DNA of 64,000 nucleotides, taken from Tunturibacter empetritectus (lineage in GTDB: Bacteria; Acidobacteriota; Terriglobia; Terriglobales; Acidobacteriaceae). Position 1 is the first letter of the stretch, and every line of letters starts with the position of its first letter. Position numbers and translations under genes: made by a program. Below the pieces are notes generated by a model that was not told where the DNA came from, ran no database searches, and saw nothing but the letters and a program-made list of their open reading frames with translations. Below are positions 18,117 to 27,279 of this stretch, piece by piece. The stretch is from the NCBI RefSeq assembly GCF_040358985.1, contig NZ_CP132932.1:3472001-3536000 (forward strand), given 5' to 3'.

Positions 18117-19829
18117 ATGAACCCAGCTTCTTCAGTAAAAACTAGCCCCATTTTTTACAATAGATTTCTCCTGTGTATCGCCGGGTTGGGCGGCCTGCTC
18201 TACGGAATCGATATAGGTATCATCTCCGCAGCTTTGCTCTATCTGGGCAAGACTGTTGATCTGACAGTCCGTCAGACATCGGCAATCGTCGCGGCCGTGC
18301 TCGGTGGCAGCATGCTCTCGTCGCTGATCGCCGGATTCTTCGCCGAATGGTTTGGCCGTAAGAAGATGGTTATCCTGAGCGGTCTGTTATTCGTATCGAG
18401 TGTCAGTCTCATCGTGCTCTCACATGGTTTTGTTTCTCTTCTTCTTGGGCGACTGCTGCAAGGTTTTAGCGGTGGAGTGATTGCTGTCGTGGTTCCGCTT
18501 TATCTAGCTGAATGTTTGAGCGCAAACACCAGGGGCAGGGGATCAGCGGTCTTTCAATTCATGCTCACCTTTGGCATTCTCGCTGCAGCTTTCATCGGCT
18601 GGTTTTATATCCATCAGGCTGAGGCGGCGATTCATGTAGCCGCAAATGATCCCGCGCTGGTCCGGGCGGCTGAAGACCATGCGTGGCGCGGGATGTTTCT
18701 GTCGGTCATCTACCCTGGCGTTATCTTCTTTGCCGGTGCATTCTTCCTGAGCGAAACCCCGCGTTGGCTCTTCCGTCAGGGCCGCATAGAAGAGGCGAAT
18801 ATCGCGCTACGGCGTGCCTCATCGGAAGCGGAATCCCAACGGGAGATGCGTGAGATGGAAGAGCTTGCGCTTGAAAACACGCAGGCTGCTACGCACACAG
18901 GGTCACTCTTGCAACGTAAATATGTCGTTCCATTCGTTCTGGCGTGTGTCATCCTGGCTTGTAATCAGGCGACGGGCATCAACTCGGTTCTCAGTTATCT
19001 GATCGTTATCCTGAAGCAGGCTGGCATGTCTGCGAATCATGCCGCGCAAGGGGATCTGGCAGTCAAGCTTCTCAACTGTGTCATGACCATTGTTGCCATT
19101 GCGCTAATCGACAGGAAGGGCAGAAAGTTTTTGCTCACTCTAGGGACAGGTGGTATTGTCCTCGCGCTATTGGCAATAGCCTTCTTCTTCTACGGATTCG
19201 AATCTCATCGCCAGGACATCACCGCCGAGGTGCAAAGGGAGGTTCGTGAAAACAGTCTGAAATTGCCTTCGAGTGATATTAAAACCTGGTCGCCTCAAGA
19301 ATCGGGCGCAACGGCTCTGACGGTTCTTTATTCCTACGGCACCGGCGACAGGATGGCAACCCTGGTCAGCACTTACGCCGAAACTCTGTCGTTAGTTCCT
19401 GACCCCCGATTTCCCACGCAACAGTTGAATATCAAACGCGCCTTCTTGAGCCATGTTCCTGCAGAGCGTACCGGTTGGTTCATCACCTTCGGGCTCGCAC
19501 TGTTTATTGCCTGCTTTTCCATCGGCCCGGGTGTGGTTGTCTGGCTTACCTTATCTGAGCTAATGCCGACTCGCATCCGCTCTGCGGGAATGGGCATCGC
19601 GTTGCTCCTCAATCAAGGAGTGTCCACTCTCATCGCTGGCGTGTTCCTTCCTTTGGTTTCGACGTATGGCTACTACCTGATGTTTCTGGTTTGGGCGGGC
19701 TGCACAGTCGTTTATTTCATTACCGCGGCATTTTTTCTTCCCGAAACCAAGGGAAAGACTCTCGAAGAGATCGAACGTCAGTTCGACCCGGTTCATTCAC
19801 TGCTCCCATGCAGCACATCGGATAACTGA
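18117..19829 (+). CDS. MFS sugar porter with large extra loop
   Basis: 570 residues, about 100 more than usual for the family. Sugar-porter motifs are clear: GRLLQGFSGG (111-120), SETPRWL (212-218), ACNQATGINS (281-290) and PETKG (543-547). Twelve helices are expected. The extra length lies mainly in a hydrophilic loop of about 90 residues (363-453) between helices 9 and 10, predicted to face the periplasm, and in a longer loop after helix 5. It probably imports the monosaccharide released by GH109 across the inner membrane. It closes the GalNAc-type locus. The start at 18117 lies behind CAAGGGAATCC. Confidence 0.87.
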   Translation: MNPASSVKTSPIFYNRFLLCIAGLGGLLYGIDIGIISAALLYLGKTVDLTVRQTSAIVAAVLGGSMLSSLIAGFFAEWFGRKKMVILSGLLFVSSVSLIVLSHGFVSLLLGRLLQGFSGGVIAVVVPLYLAECLSANTRGRGSAVFQFMLTFGILAAAFIGWFYIHQAEAAIHVAANDPALVRAAEDHAWRGMFLSVIYPGVIFFAGAFFLSETPRWLFRQGRIEEANIALRRASSEAESQREMREMEELALENTQAATHTGSLLQRKYVVPFVLACVILACNQATGINSVLSYLIVILKQAGMSANHAAQGDLAVKLLNCVMTIVAIALIDRKGRKFLLTLGTGGIVLALLAIAFFFYGFESHRQDITAEVQREVRENSLKLPSSDIKTWSPQESGATALTVLYSYGTGDRMATLVSTYAETLSLVPDPRFPTQQLNIKRAFLSHVPAERTGWFITFGLALFIACFSIGPGVVVWLTLSELMPTRIRSAGMGIALLLNQGVSTLIAGVFLPLVSTYGYYLMFLVWAGCTVVYFITAAFFLPETKGKTLEEIERQFDPVHSLLPCSTSDN

Positions 19830-20040
19830 TTCTTAACCATCTAAGCAGCTTTTTCTCGAAAGACGTCGTCTCCGGTATCCAGGGTTTTGTTTTGGGTCGG
19901 GATGAAGATAAAACGATCACGCTTCGAGGGCGTAGTCCCTAATAGTTCAGGCATCGTCCGCGAGTCCCGATGAATCTGGTTATGTAATCATCTGTTCACA
20001 TTCTAGTACCACCACCAGTTGTAGCCTAAGTGCTGCACTC

Positions 20041-20718
20041 ATGAATGTACTAGTCATCGAAGATGACAAGCGGATTGCGGCCCTTGTCGAACGTGCCCTG
20101 ACGGAAGACGGTCACAGAGTCACTCTCACCCACGATGGTCAGGAGGGCGCCGACCGACTAATCGCAGGAAACTTCGATGCTGCACTTTTAGACATCCTGC
20201 TTCCCGGCATCGACGGATTCCAGGTTCTGCACCGAGTCCGCATGAAGCACTGCAAGACCCCCGTATTGGTCCTCACTGCAGTCGATGCCGTTCCCAAGAT
20301 CCTGCACGCGTTCGATCTCGGTGCCGACGACTACCTCGTCAAGCCCTTCATCCTCGAAATCCTGCTGGCACGAGTCACCGCGATCGCACGAAGAGTCGCC
20401 AGGCCCGAACCGGTCATCGTCAGCGTCGGCGACGTCACACTCAACCCAAGCCGCCGCCTCGCAACCCGCCACGGAAAAGACATTCCCCTCACGCGCAAAC
20501 AGTTCGAGCTCCTGAATCTTTTGATGGAGCGCCGCGGCCTCATCACCTCCCGCGAGCAGCTCATCGAAGCCGGTTGGGGACGCGCCTCCGAGGTCAAAGA
20601 GAATACCCTCGACGTCTACATCCACGGACTCAGAGCCAAGCTTGAGAGCCCGCTCGATCATGGCGAGCCTCTCATCCGAACCGTCCACGGCACCGGCTAC
20701 ATGTTTGAGGCGACCTGA
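20041..20718 (+). CDS. Response regulator, OmpR/PhoB family
   Basis: 225 residues. Receiver domain 1-115 with acidic pocket EDD (7-9), phosphoacceptor Asp51 in LLDILLPG, and conserved Lys in DDYLVKPF. The C-terminal winged helix contains PLTRKQFELLNLLMERRG, TSREQLIEAGW and the ENTLDVYIHGLRAKLE recognition region, ending RTVHGTGYMFE. It is followed after 4 bp by its histidine kinase. The 11-bp repeat array at 22165, just after the operon, is the best candidate target. This gene begins the C-ending, GC-rich block; codon use changes sharply from the preceding transporter. Confidence 0.93.
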   Translation: MNVLVIEDDKRIAALVERALTEDGHRVTLTHDGQEGADRLIAGNFDAALLDILLPGIDGFQVLHRVRMKHCKTPVLVLTAVDAVPKILHAFDLGADDYLVKPFILEILLARVTAIARRVARPEPVIVSVGDVTLNPSRRLATRHGKDIPLTRKQFELLNLLMERRGLITSREQLIEAGWGRASEVKENTLDVYIHGLRAKLESPLDHGEPLIRTVHGTGYMFEAT

Positions 20719-20722
20719 CCGC

Positions 20723-22147
20723 ATGCACGCTCTCTCTGTCCGTGCGAAGTTGATGTTCCTTTACTTCCTGGTCACCTTTACCGGCCTTCTCTTGTTCGGG
20801 CTTATGAGCTTCGGCGTGCTGCAGTACACGCTGCTGCAAGCGAAGAAGACCCACCTGCAGGGCAGGGAAGACCGCCTCCTCAGCCTCCTCAGCGAAAACA
20901 ACGCAAGAAAAGATCCCGTCAGCCTCGAAGAAGAACTCCGCAACTATGCGCTCGTCACCCACGAAGGAAATCTATTCGCGATCCATAACCTGGACGGCAC
21001 CCCTCTCTTTCCCTCGAAGAGCATTGCTCCCGACTGGCCCTTGCCCAAAGGCGAAGACTGCGCCCACCCGGTCTTTCGCTCTGCCATCCTCGACCCCCAA
21101 CCAGCCATGATGATGTGCCACATCATCCTGCTCGACGGCCACCCCGTGCGTCTTCACATCGGTGGATCGCTCGAGGAAGAGGTCGACATCCTCAAAAAAT
21201 ATCGCAACGCCCTGTTGCTGTTGATGCCCGGCCTGCTCATCCTGTCCTCTCTCTGCGGCTACCTCCTCAGCGGCCACGCCCTCAAACCCGTCGACCGCAT
21301 GACCCGCGCCGCGTTAGGCATCGGCATCGGCAATCTCTCCGAGCGGCTTCCAGTTCCGAAGGCCAAGGACGAAATCCAACAGCTTGCCATCGCCTGGAAC
21401 CAGCTCCTCGCCAGACTGGACGCCGCCGTCTCCCGCCTCAGCCAGTTCTCCGCGGACGCCTCCCATGATCTCAGAACCTCCATCACCGTCATCCTCGCCA
21501 CGGCACAGCTCTCGCTTCATCGCCGCCGCTCCGAGGACGAGTACCGCGAAGATCTCGACAAGATCGTCACAGAGTGCCGCACCGCCTCCACCCTTCTCGA
21601 CGCACTTCTCGCCCTCGCCCAGAGCGACAACTTCATCCACGAGGTCGCCTTCAAGGAGATCGATCTTTGCGAACTCCTGGTCAGCGGCTGCCGGCGCGTC
21701 GAAGACCTCGCCGAGTCCAGCGACATCATGCTCGACTGGTACCTTCCCCCCGAACCGGCCTTCATCCAGGGCGACGAGCTCCTGCTCCAGCGCTTACTCG
21801 GCATCCTCCTCGACAACGCCATCCGCTACACCCCGGCCCACGGCCAGATCCGCGCCGAGGTCCTCCTCCTCGACAACGCCGCCATCGTAACCGTGCGCGA
21901 CACAGGCGTCGGCATGTCCGAGGATGTGCGCCAACACGTCTTCGACCGCTTCTATCAGGCAGATCTCCGCGAGAGAAAATCCAAAGCAGGCAGTGGCCTC
22001 GGCCTCTCCATCGGCCGATGGATCGCAGACGCCCACGGCGCCGATCTCACCGTCGAGAGCACCCCGGGAAGAGGCTCTGCCTTTCAGATCCGCTTCCCCA
22101 TCATGTCTGAAATTAACCCTGCAACCACCGTTCACGCATCGCGTTGA
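20723..22147 (+). CDS. Sensor histidine kinase with HAMP domain
   Basis: 474 residues from the ATG 4 bp after the regulator stop; upstream in-frame codons overlap the regulator gene. Two membrane helices (8-32 and 163-184) enclose a periplasmic sensor of about 130 residues, followed by a HAMP linker (GHALKPVDRMTRAA). The H box SADASHDLRTSI has His248; later come N box LLDNAIRYTP, G1 RDTGVGM and G2 GSGLGLSIGRW. The order of domains matches CusS/heavy-metal-type and PhoR-like kinases. The signal is unknown; the downstream phosphatases suggest phosphate or organophosphate supply. Confidence 0.92.
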   Translation: MHALSVRAKLMFLYFLVTFTGLLLFGLMSFGVLQYTLLQAKKTHLQGREDRLLSLLSENNARKDPVSLEEELRNYALVTHEGNLFAIHNLDGTPLFPSKSIAPDWPLPKGEDCAHPVFRSAILDPQPAMMMCHIILLDGHPVRLHIGGSLEEEVDILKKYRNALLLLMPGLLILSSLCGYLLSGHALKPVDRMTRAALGIGIGNLSERLPVPKAKDEIQQLAIAWNQLLARLDAAVSRLSQFSADASHDLRTSITVILATAQLSLHRRRSEDEYREDLDKIVTECRTASTLLDALLALAQSDNFIHEVAFKEIDLCELLVSGCRRVEDLAESSDIMLDWYLPPEPAFIQGDELLLQRLLGILLDNAIRYTPAHGQIRAEVLLLDNAAIVTVRDTGVGMSEDVRQHVFDRFYQADLRERKSKAGSGLGLSIGRWIADAHGADLTVESTPGRGSAFQIRFPIMSEINPATTVHASR

Positions 22148-22164
22148 ACCACCCAAACTACGAA

Positions 22165-22203
22165 CTTAAAGTTTGCTGAAATTAGCCTTAAAGAAACCTT
22201 AAT
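22165..22203 (+). promoter_or_regulatory. Four direct hexamer repeats at exact 11-bp spacing (Pho-box-like)
   Basis: CTTAAA (22165), CTGAAA (22176), CTTAAA (22187) and CTTAAT (22198), each exactly 11 bp from the next, consensus CTKAAW. OmpR/PhoB-family regulators bind tandem repeats with this one-turn spacing. The array is 107 bp upstream of the acid phosphatase gene and directly follows the response regulator/kinase operon. Confidence 0.65.
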
Positions 22204-22309
22204 ATCAACAAAAAAATGGAAATGCGGGCCATTTAGGCCTCATATTCACGCTGTAGTAACAGGCCAGAAGCCTTAAGTTCACAAACCGACCCTAAGCTCG
22301 GTTTCCATT

Positions 22310-23074
22310 ATGCGACATAAATCTTCTGCAGGGATGCTCCTGCTCCTTCTGACGCCTTCGCTCATCGGCGCTCAGAAGCAGCAGTCCGATCCTATCCCAC
22401 AGCAATCGAGCAAAGCTCCCCACGCCGCCTACTTCGCCACCCCATCCACGCTCGACGTAGCTCTGCTCCTTGCTCCGCCTCCAGCACCCGATTCCACCAC
22501 AACTCAAACCGAGCTAGCCCTCATCCACCGCGTCGAACAGACCCGCACCGCCCAGCAGATCGCAGCCGCTCGCGCAGACGATCAGGAGCAGGACATCTTC
22601 ATCTTCAAAGACTCCCTCGGCCAGGACTTCACCGCCGAAAAGCTGCCTCTCACCGCCGCTCTCTCCCGCCACATTCACAACGACGAAGGCGTCGTCACCA
22701 AACCGCTCAAGAACACCTTCGCCCGGCCCCGCCCCTTCCAATCCGACAGCACGCTCAAACCCGTCTGCGCCCTCAGCAAGGAGCCGAACTCCTACCCCAG
22801 CGGCCACACCATCTCCGGATACCTCATGGCCTTCACCCTCATGCAGATCGTCCCGGAGAAGCAGGCGCAGATCATGAAGCGCGCCGAGGACTACGCCCAC
22901 AACCGCATCGTCTGCGGCGTTCACTACCCCAGCGACCTCGACGCCGGACGCGACATCGCCTATCTCATGTTCGGATACATGCTCGCCGACCCGCAGTTTC
23001 AGAAAGAGCTTGCAGCCGCACGCGAAGAGACGCGCTCCCGCCTCGGGCTTCCCACCGCCGTCTCGCCCTCTTGA
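22310..23074 (+). CDS. Class A-type non-specific acid phosphatase (PAP2 superfamily), secreted
   Basis: 254 residues with a signal peptide (1-20, ending SLIGAQ). The PAP2 phosphatase signature is complete: KNTFARPRP (134-142), SYPSGHT (161-167) and RIVCGVHYPSDLDAG (199-213), where the last His is the nucleophile partner. Such periplasmic enzymes strip phosphate from a wide range of monoesters. It is preceded by the fourfold 11-bp repeat. The next TonB receptor starts 57 bp downstream and is probably co-transcribed. Confidence 0.9.
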   Translation: MRHKSSAGMLLLLLTPSLIGAQKQQSDPIPQQSSKAPHAAYFATPSTLDVALLLAPPPAPDSTTTQTELALIHRVEQTRTAQQIAAARADDQEQDIFIFKDSLGQDFTAEKLPLTAALSRHIHNDEGVVTKPLKNTFARPRPFQSDSTLKPVCALSKEPNSYPSGHTISGYLMAFTLMQIVPEKQAQIMKRAEDYAHNRIVCGVHYPSDLDAGRDIAYLMFGYMLADPQFQKELAAAREETRSRLGLPTAVSPS

Positions 23075-23130
23075 ACAAATTGCAACAGCAAAACGACAAC
23101 TCAATTCTTGACCTGCACTGGAGGCAACAC

Positions 23131-25791
23131 GTGAAACGCACCCAATTCCTCTCCTGGAAACGCTTGGCCGCAAAACTATCCTTGGTTCTTCTTCTAACCA
23201 CGCTCTCCCCGCGTTCCTACGCGCAGCAATCTGCAACCATCACCGGCACAATTCTCGATCCCAAGGGAAACGTAGTCTCCGGCGCGTTCATCGCCGTCAC
23301 CAGTGAAGCCTCTACGCAAGCTCACAAAGCCACCGCCGACGGCCAGGGTCACTTCTCCGTCAGCGGTCTGCCCGCCGGCAAATATAACGTCCAGGTCACG
23401 GCGCCAGGCTTTGCCTCCGCCGCACGAACCGGCCTGCAGCTTGCAGAGGGCCAGTCGCAGGATCTATCCCTCGCGCTCACCATCGGCAACGTCTCCGAGC
23501 AGGTCAACGTCGAAGCCAACGCCTCCAACTCGCTCGCCGCGCAACACGCCCCGCTCGACGCCCTCCTCAGCGCCACCTCCGCGCGCACCGAGATCTCCTC
23601 CACCTACATTCAGAACTACGCCTCGCCCATCGCCGACTTCGGCGAGCTCACCCAGATGGTCCCCGGCACCTTCACCCAGAGCCAGAACGGCGTCGGCCTA
23701 GGCCAGAGCACCACGACCTTCCGCGGCTTCCCCGATGGCAACTTCGACATCGACTTCGACGGCGTCCCCTTCTTCGACACCAACACTCCCAGCCACCACT
23801 CCTGGGCCTTCTTCCCCTCGCAGTGGATCGGCAGCATCGACTTCGACCGCAGCCCCGGCTCAGCCTCCACCATCGGACCCACGCCCTTCGGCGGCTCTAT
23901 CCACCTTCTCTCGAAGGATCTCTTCACCAATCAAAACATCCATGGCGGCGTCTCCTACGGCTCCTTCAACACCTTCCTCTTCGACGGCGCATACAACTCC
24001 GGCAACTTCGGCGGTGACAGCAAAAAGTCAAATCTCTTCGTAGACGTGCACCACACCTCGTCCGACGGCTACCAGACCCTGAACCTCCAAAATCGAAACG
24101 CCGGCTCGCTTAAGTATCAATATCAGCTCTCGGCCAAGACCGTCCTCACCGGCTTCAGCGGTGTCGTCTGGGTCGATGCCAACACCCCCAACCTCGCCTC
24201 CACCCGTCAACAACTCATCACCCACGGCGACAACTACCTTTTGCAGAAGACCGACACCACCCAGGCCAACTACTATCTCTACAACTACTACCATGTGCCC
24301 ACCGACTTCGAGTACGTCGGCGTAGACTCCGAGCTCGGCCGCGGCTGGCGCGTCGACGTCAAACCCTACACCTACAACTACGACAACTCCGAGTACTATT
24401 CCAAGCAGCCCAAGGGCGGTGCACCGATCAATCCCGTCAACTGTGCCCAGACCTCGACCGTGGCCAAGGGCATCAGCCCCTGCGCCGTCGACAAGTACAA
24501 CAGCTACCGCAAGTACGGCGAAACCTCCGCCGTCAGCCAGACCTCAAAGTACGGCGTCTTCCGCACCGGCCTCTGGTACGAGTGGGCTAACACCAATCGT
24601 CATCAGACTCCCTCCAATCCCTTCACCAAAGTCGACGACGTTCTCCCCAACTTCAACGAAACCTACCAGACCAACGCCTTCCAGCCCTACGGCGAATACG
24701 AATTCCACGCCACCCGCAAGCTCACCGTCACCGCCGGTCTCAAGTTCGCGTACTACACCATGGGATTCAAGCAGTACGCAGACAATGGCGGCAAGATCGG
24801 CAGCATCGGCGGCAAACCCTTCATCTTCAACCATGCCAACTACACCTCCTGGCTCCCTTCAGTTGACGGCAACTATCGCATCCTGCCCAACTGGTCTGTC
24901 TACGGTCAATACGCCACCGGCAGTGTCATCCCTCCCACCAGCGTCTTCGACGTAGCCGGTGGACAGGTCGCCGTCCCACCCAAGCCGCAGACCAACACCA
25001 CCTATCAGACCGGAACGGTACTCAAGCTGAAGCGTGTCACCTTCGACGCCGACTACTATCACATTCACTTCCAAAACGGCTTCTCCTCCACCGTCGATAA
25101 CTCGGGCGATGCACAGACTGGTGAAACCATCTACTTTGCCTCGCCCGACTCCGTCACCCAGGGCGTCGAGTTCGAAGGCAACCTCTACCTCGGTCTCGGA
25201 CTCAGCGCCTATCTCAACGCCACTCGAGGCACAGCCAAATACACAGGCAGCCTCACGGTCAACAGTCCTGCAGGCTCCGCCTTAAATCCGCTCGTCGTCC
25301 AGGCTCCCTCGGGTCTGTGGGTCGCCGGAACACCCTCTGACACCGAATCCGAAGGCGTCACCTATCAGAATCATCAATGGAATCTCAGCATCTTCAACAA
25401 GCGTGTCGGTTCGCAGTGGGAGGACAAGGGTGCCTACCACAACCAGCAGCGCGTCGACGCCTTCTCCGGCACCGATGCCTACATCAACTACACCATCCGC
25501 AACGAGTCACGCTTCAACCAGACTAAGTTTCGGCTGAGCTTCACCAATCTCTTCGACTCTCACAACCAGACCAGCGACACCCTGGGTGGAGCGCTCGTCA
25601 CCAAGACCTTCACCTCCGGCGGCTTCAAGTACACCGATCCCTTCAACGCAACCACCACCACCTCCACCGCCTTCCCCTCGGGAGCGCCCACCGGCTTCGC
25701 CAACGGAGTCAACCTCGCCGACAACCCAACCCTTATGCCAGGAAGAAGCGTCATCCTCTCCGTGATCTTTGGCTACTCTCCAAAGCACTAA
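23131..25791 (+). CDS. TonB-dependent receptor with carboxypeptidase-regulatory-like domain
   Basis: 886 residues from a GTG start at 23131 with GGAGG 6 nt upstream. A start at 23071 would overlap the phosphatase gene and place unlikely residues before the signal peptide (here 1-32, ending SYAQQ). A regulatory beta-domain (35-115), plug with TFRGFPDGNFDIDFDGVP and FGGSIHLLSKD, and barrel follow. It lacks the LPLNGR motif of the Oar-like receptors in this window and is shorter. It is placed in a phosphatase operon, so uptake of a phosphorylated or phosphate-bearing compound is likely but unproved. Confidence 0.9.
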   Translation: MKRTQFLSWKRLAAKLSLVLLLTTLSPRSYAQQSATITGTILDPKGNVVSGAFIAVTSEASTQAHKATADGQGHFSVSGLPAGKYNVQVTAPGFASAARTGLQLAEGQSQDLSLALTIGNVSEQVNVEANASNSLAAQHAPLDALLSATSARTEISSTYIQNYASPIADFGELTQMVPGTFTQSQNGVGLGQSTTTFRGFPDGNFDIDFDGVPFFDTNTPSHHSWAFFPSQWIGSIDFDRSPGSASTIGPTPFGGSIHLLSKDLFTNQNIHGGVSYGSFNTFLFDGAYNSGNFGGDSKKSNLFVDVHHTSSDGYQTLNLQNRNAGSLKYQYQLSAKTVLTGFSGVVWVDANTPNLASTRQQLITHGDNYLLQKTDTTQANYYLYNYYHVPTDFEYVGVDSELGRGWRVDVKPYTYNYDNSEYYSKQPKGGAPINPVNCAQTSTVAKGISPCAVDKYNSYRKYGETSAVSQTSKYGVFRTGLWYEWANTNRHQTPSNPFTKVDDVLPNFNETYQTNAFQPYGEYEFHATRKLTVTAGLKFAYYTMGFKQYADNGGKIGSIGGKPFIFNHANYTSWLPSVDGNYRILPNWSVYGQYATGSVIPPTSVFDVAGGQVAVPPKPQTNTTYQTGTVLKLKRVTFDADYYHIHFQNGFSSTVDNSGDAQTGETIYFASPDSVTQGVEFEGNLYLGLGLSAYLNATRGTAKYTGSLTVNSPAGSALNPLVVQAPSGLWVAGTPSDTESEGVTYQNHQWNLSIFNKRVGSQWEDKGAYHNQQRVDAFSGTDAYINYTIRNESRFNQTKFRLSFTNLFDSHNQTSDTLGGALVTKTFTSGGFKYTDPFNATTTTSTAFPSGAPTGFANGVNLADNPTLMPGRSVILSVIFGYSPKH

Positions 25792-25826
25792 GGTTCCTTC
25801 CCAACTTCAACGAGAGCTTCCATCAC

Positions 25827-25866
25827 GGCCGTGTCGGCGAGTCTCCAACCGGCACGGCCTCTTTTT
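25827..25866 (+). terminator. Rho-independent terminator after TonB receptor
   Basis: GGCCGTGTCGG pairs with CCGGCACGGCC (one G-T pair) across an 11-nt loop, followed by TCTTTTTC. It ends the phosphatase-receptor unit; the histidine phosphatase that follows has its own start 63 bp later. Confidence 0.85.
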
Positions 25867-25929
25867 CATCACCATTCAACTTTGCCCTTTCGCTCGCCAT
25901 AAAATGGAAGCAGTTCAAAAGGACTTCCC

Positions 25930-26535
25930 ATGCGTTCTCTCTCGGTAGTTCTCCTCGCGATCTCTGCTCTCAGCTCTGTCTCCTTCCAGCCGGCGCCGGT
26001 GCAGCAGCCCCAGGACCATCTCCAGGACCATCTCGCCAACAACACGGTCCTCATCATCCGTCACTCGGAGAAGCCCGAGACCGGCAACGGTCTATCCGCC
26101 CAGGGTGAAGAGCGCGCTCGCCTCTACATCAAATACTTCCAGCCCTTTCAGGATCAGCAGCCGCCCATCGAAGTCGATAGCCTCTACGCCGGAGCCGACT
26201 CCAAAAGCAGCATCCGCCCCAGGCTAACCCTCGAGCCGCTCAGCAAAGCTACCAACCTCCCCATCAACTCCTCCATCAGCTCAAAGGACTCCGCCGCCCT
26301 CGTCGCCGAACTCAGATCTCATCCGCACGGCCACTGCCCGCTCATCTCTTGGCGTCACGGCGACATGCCCGCCCTCCTCACCGCCTTCGGAGCATCGCCG
26401 GATAAACTCCTCCCCAATGGCCGCTGGCCCGATGACGTCTACGATTGGGTCGTAGTCCTGACCATGGGGCCCAGCGGTCAGCTCGTATCGCAAAAGCTCG
26501 TTCACGAGCAACTCATGCTAAAGCTCATCCGCTAA
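25930..26535 (+). CDS. Secreted histidine phosphatase superfamily protein
   Basis: 201 residues with a signal peptide (about 1-19). RHSEKP (44-49) is the phosphohistidine-forming motif variant seen in periplasmic members, and WRHGDMP carries the second catalytic His143. Arg104-like positions are less clear, and the protein is short, so a compact phosphatase core without the lid domain of phytases is likely. It is the third phosphate-related gene in a row after the two-component system. It should dephosphorylate small molecules in the periplasm; the substrate is unknown. Confidence 0.82.
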   Translation: MRSLSVVLLAISALSSVSFQPAPVQQPQDHLQDHLANNTVLIIRHSEKPETGNGLSAQGEERARLYIKYFQPFQDQQPPIEVDSLYAGADSKSSIRPRLTLEPLSKATNLPINSSISSKDSAALVAELRSHPHGHCPLISWRHGDMPALLTAFGASPDKLLPNGRWPDDVYDWVVVLTMGPSGQLVSQKLVHEQLMLKLIR

Positions 26536-26737
26536 CTTCATCCTGCCACCATCGAGAAGTTAGTAGTCGCTAACGCCAGTGTTGCAGAGAAATGAGTTAC
26601 TGAAAGAGTCACAAAATTTTTGTTGAACACATCAAGGTCCCGTCTTGCCACGGCGCATCTATATACAACGTCGAAGCCTGAAACGGCCTCTCACACCGTG
26701 AACGAATCTCGCGGCTAAGCCGCAACATGGAGAACCG

Positions 26738-27247
26738 ATGAAAAACACCACGCAGTGGATCTGTTGTGCGACGCTGGGCCTTGCGGCAACTCTTATTCCA
26801 GCCAAAGCCAAAGCCGCAACAGACGACGACAAGAAGTTCCTCGCGACCGCCGCGCAGTCCGACCAGAATGAGATCGCTCTCAGCCAGCTGGCGGACCAGA
26901 AGGGCACAAATCCCGCGGTAAAAGCATTCGCCGGCAAGATGGTCAAAGAACACACGAACATGACCGAAAGTATGAAACCCTTCGCCGATTCGTGGGGCCT
27001 TACACCTCCGAGCGGCCCCGATGCTGACCACCAGAAAGAACTCGATAAGCTCAATGGTCTCTCTGGGAATGACTTCGATAAGGAGTACATGAGCCAGATA
27101 GTGACCGATCACTCAAAAGCGCTAAGCGCCTTTACCTCCGAAGCAAAAGACACCAAAGACGTGAAATTTCGCGCCGCGGTCATCAAAGGAAAGACAGCCG
27201 TAGCCGCCCACAAGAACATGGCTTACGACCTGAAAAAGAAGCTGTAG
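26738..27247 (+). CDS. DUF4142 protein, secreted
   Basis: 169 residues with a signal peptide (1-26, ending AKAKA). The helical DUF4142 pattern is plain: KKFLATAAQSDQNEIALSQLA, NPAVKAFAGKMVKEHTNM and FDKEYMSQIVTDHSKAL. Members form a ferritin-like four-helix bundle and are predicted envelope proteins, sometimes linked to stress, without a settled activity. GGAGAA precedes the ATG. Single gene followed by its own terminator. Confidence 0.88.
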   Translation: MKNTTQWICCATLGLAATLIPAKAKAATDDDKKFLATAAQSDQNEIALSQLADQKGTNPAVKAFAGKMVKEHTNMTESMKPFADSWGLTPPSGPDADHQKELDKLNGLSGNDFDKEYMSQIVTDHSKALSAFTSEAKDTKDVKFRAAVIKGKTAVAAHKNMAYDLKKKL

Positions 27248-27279
27248 GGAAGTTGTAGAGTGATTCAGCTCAAACAAGG

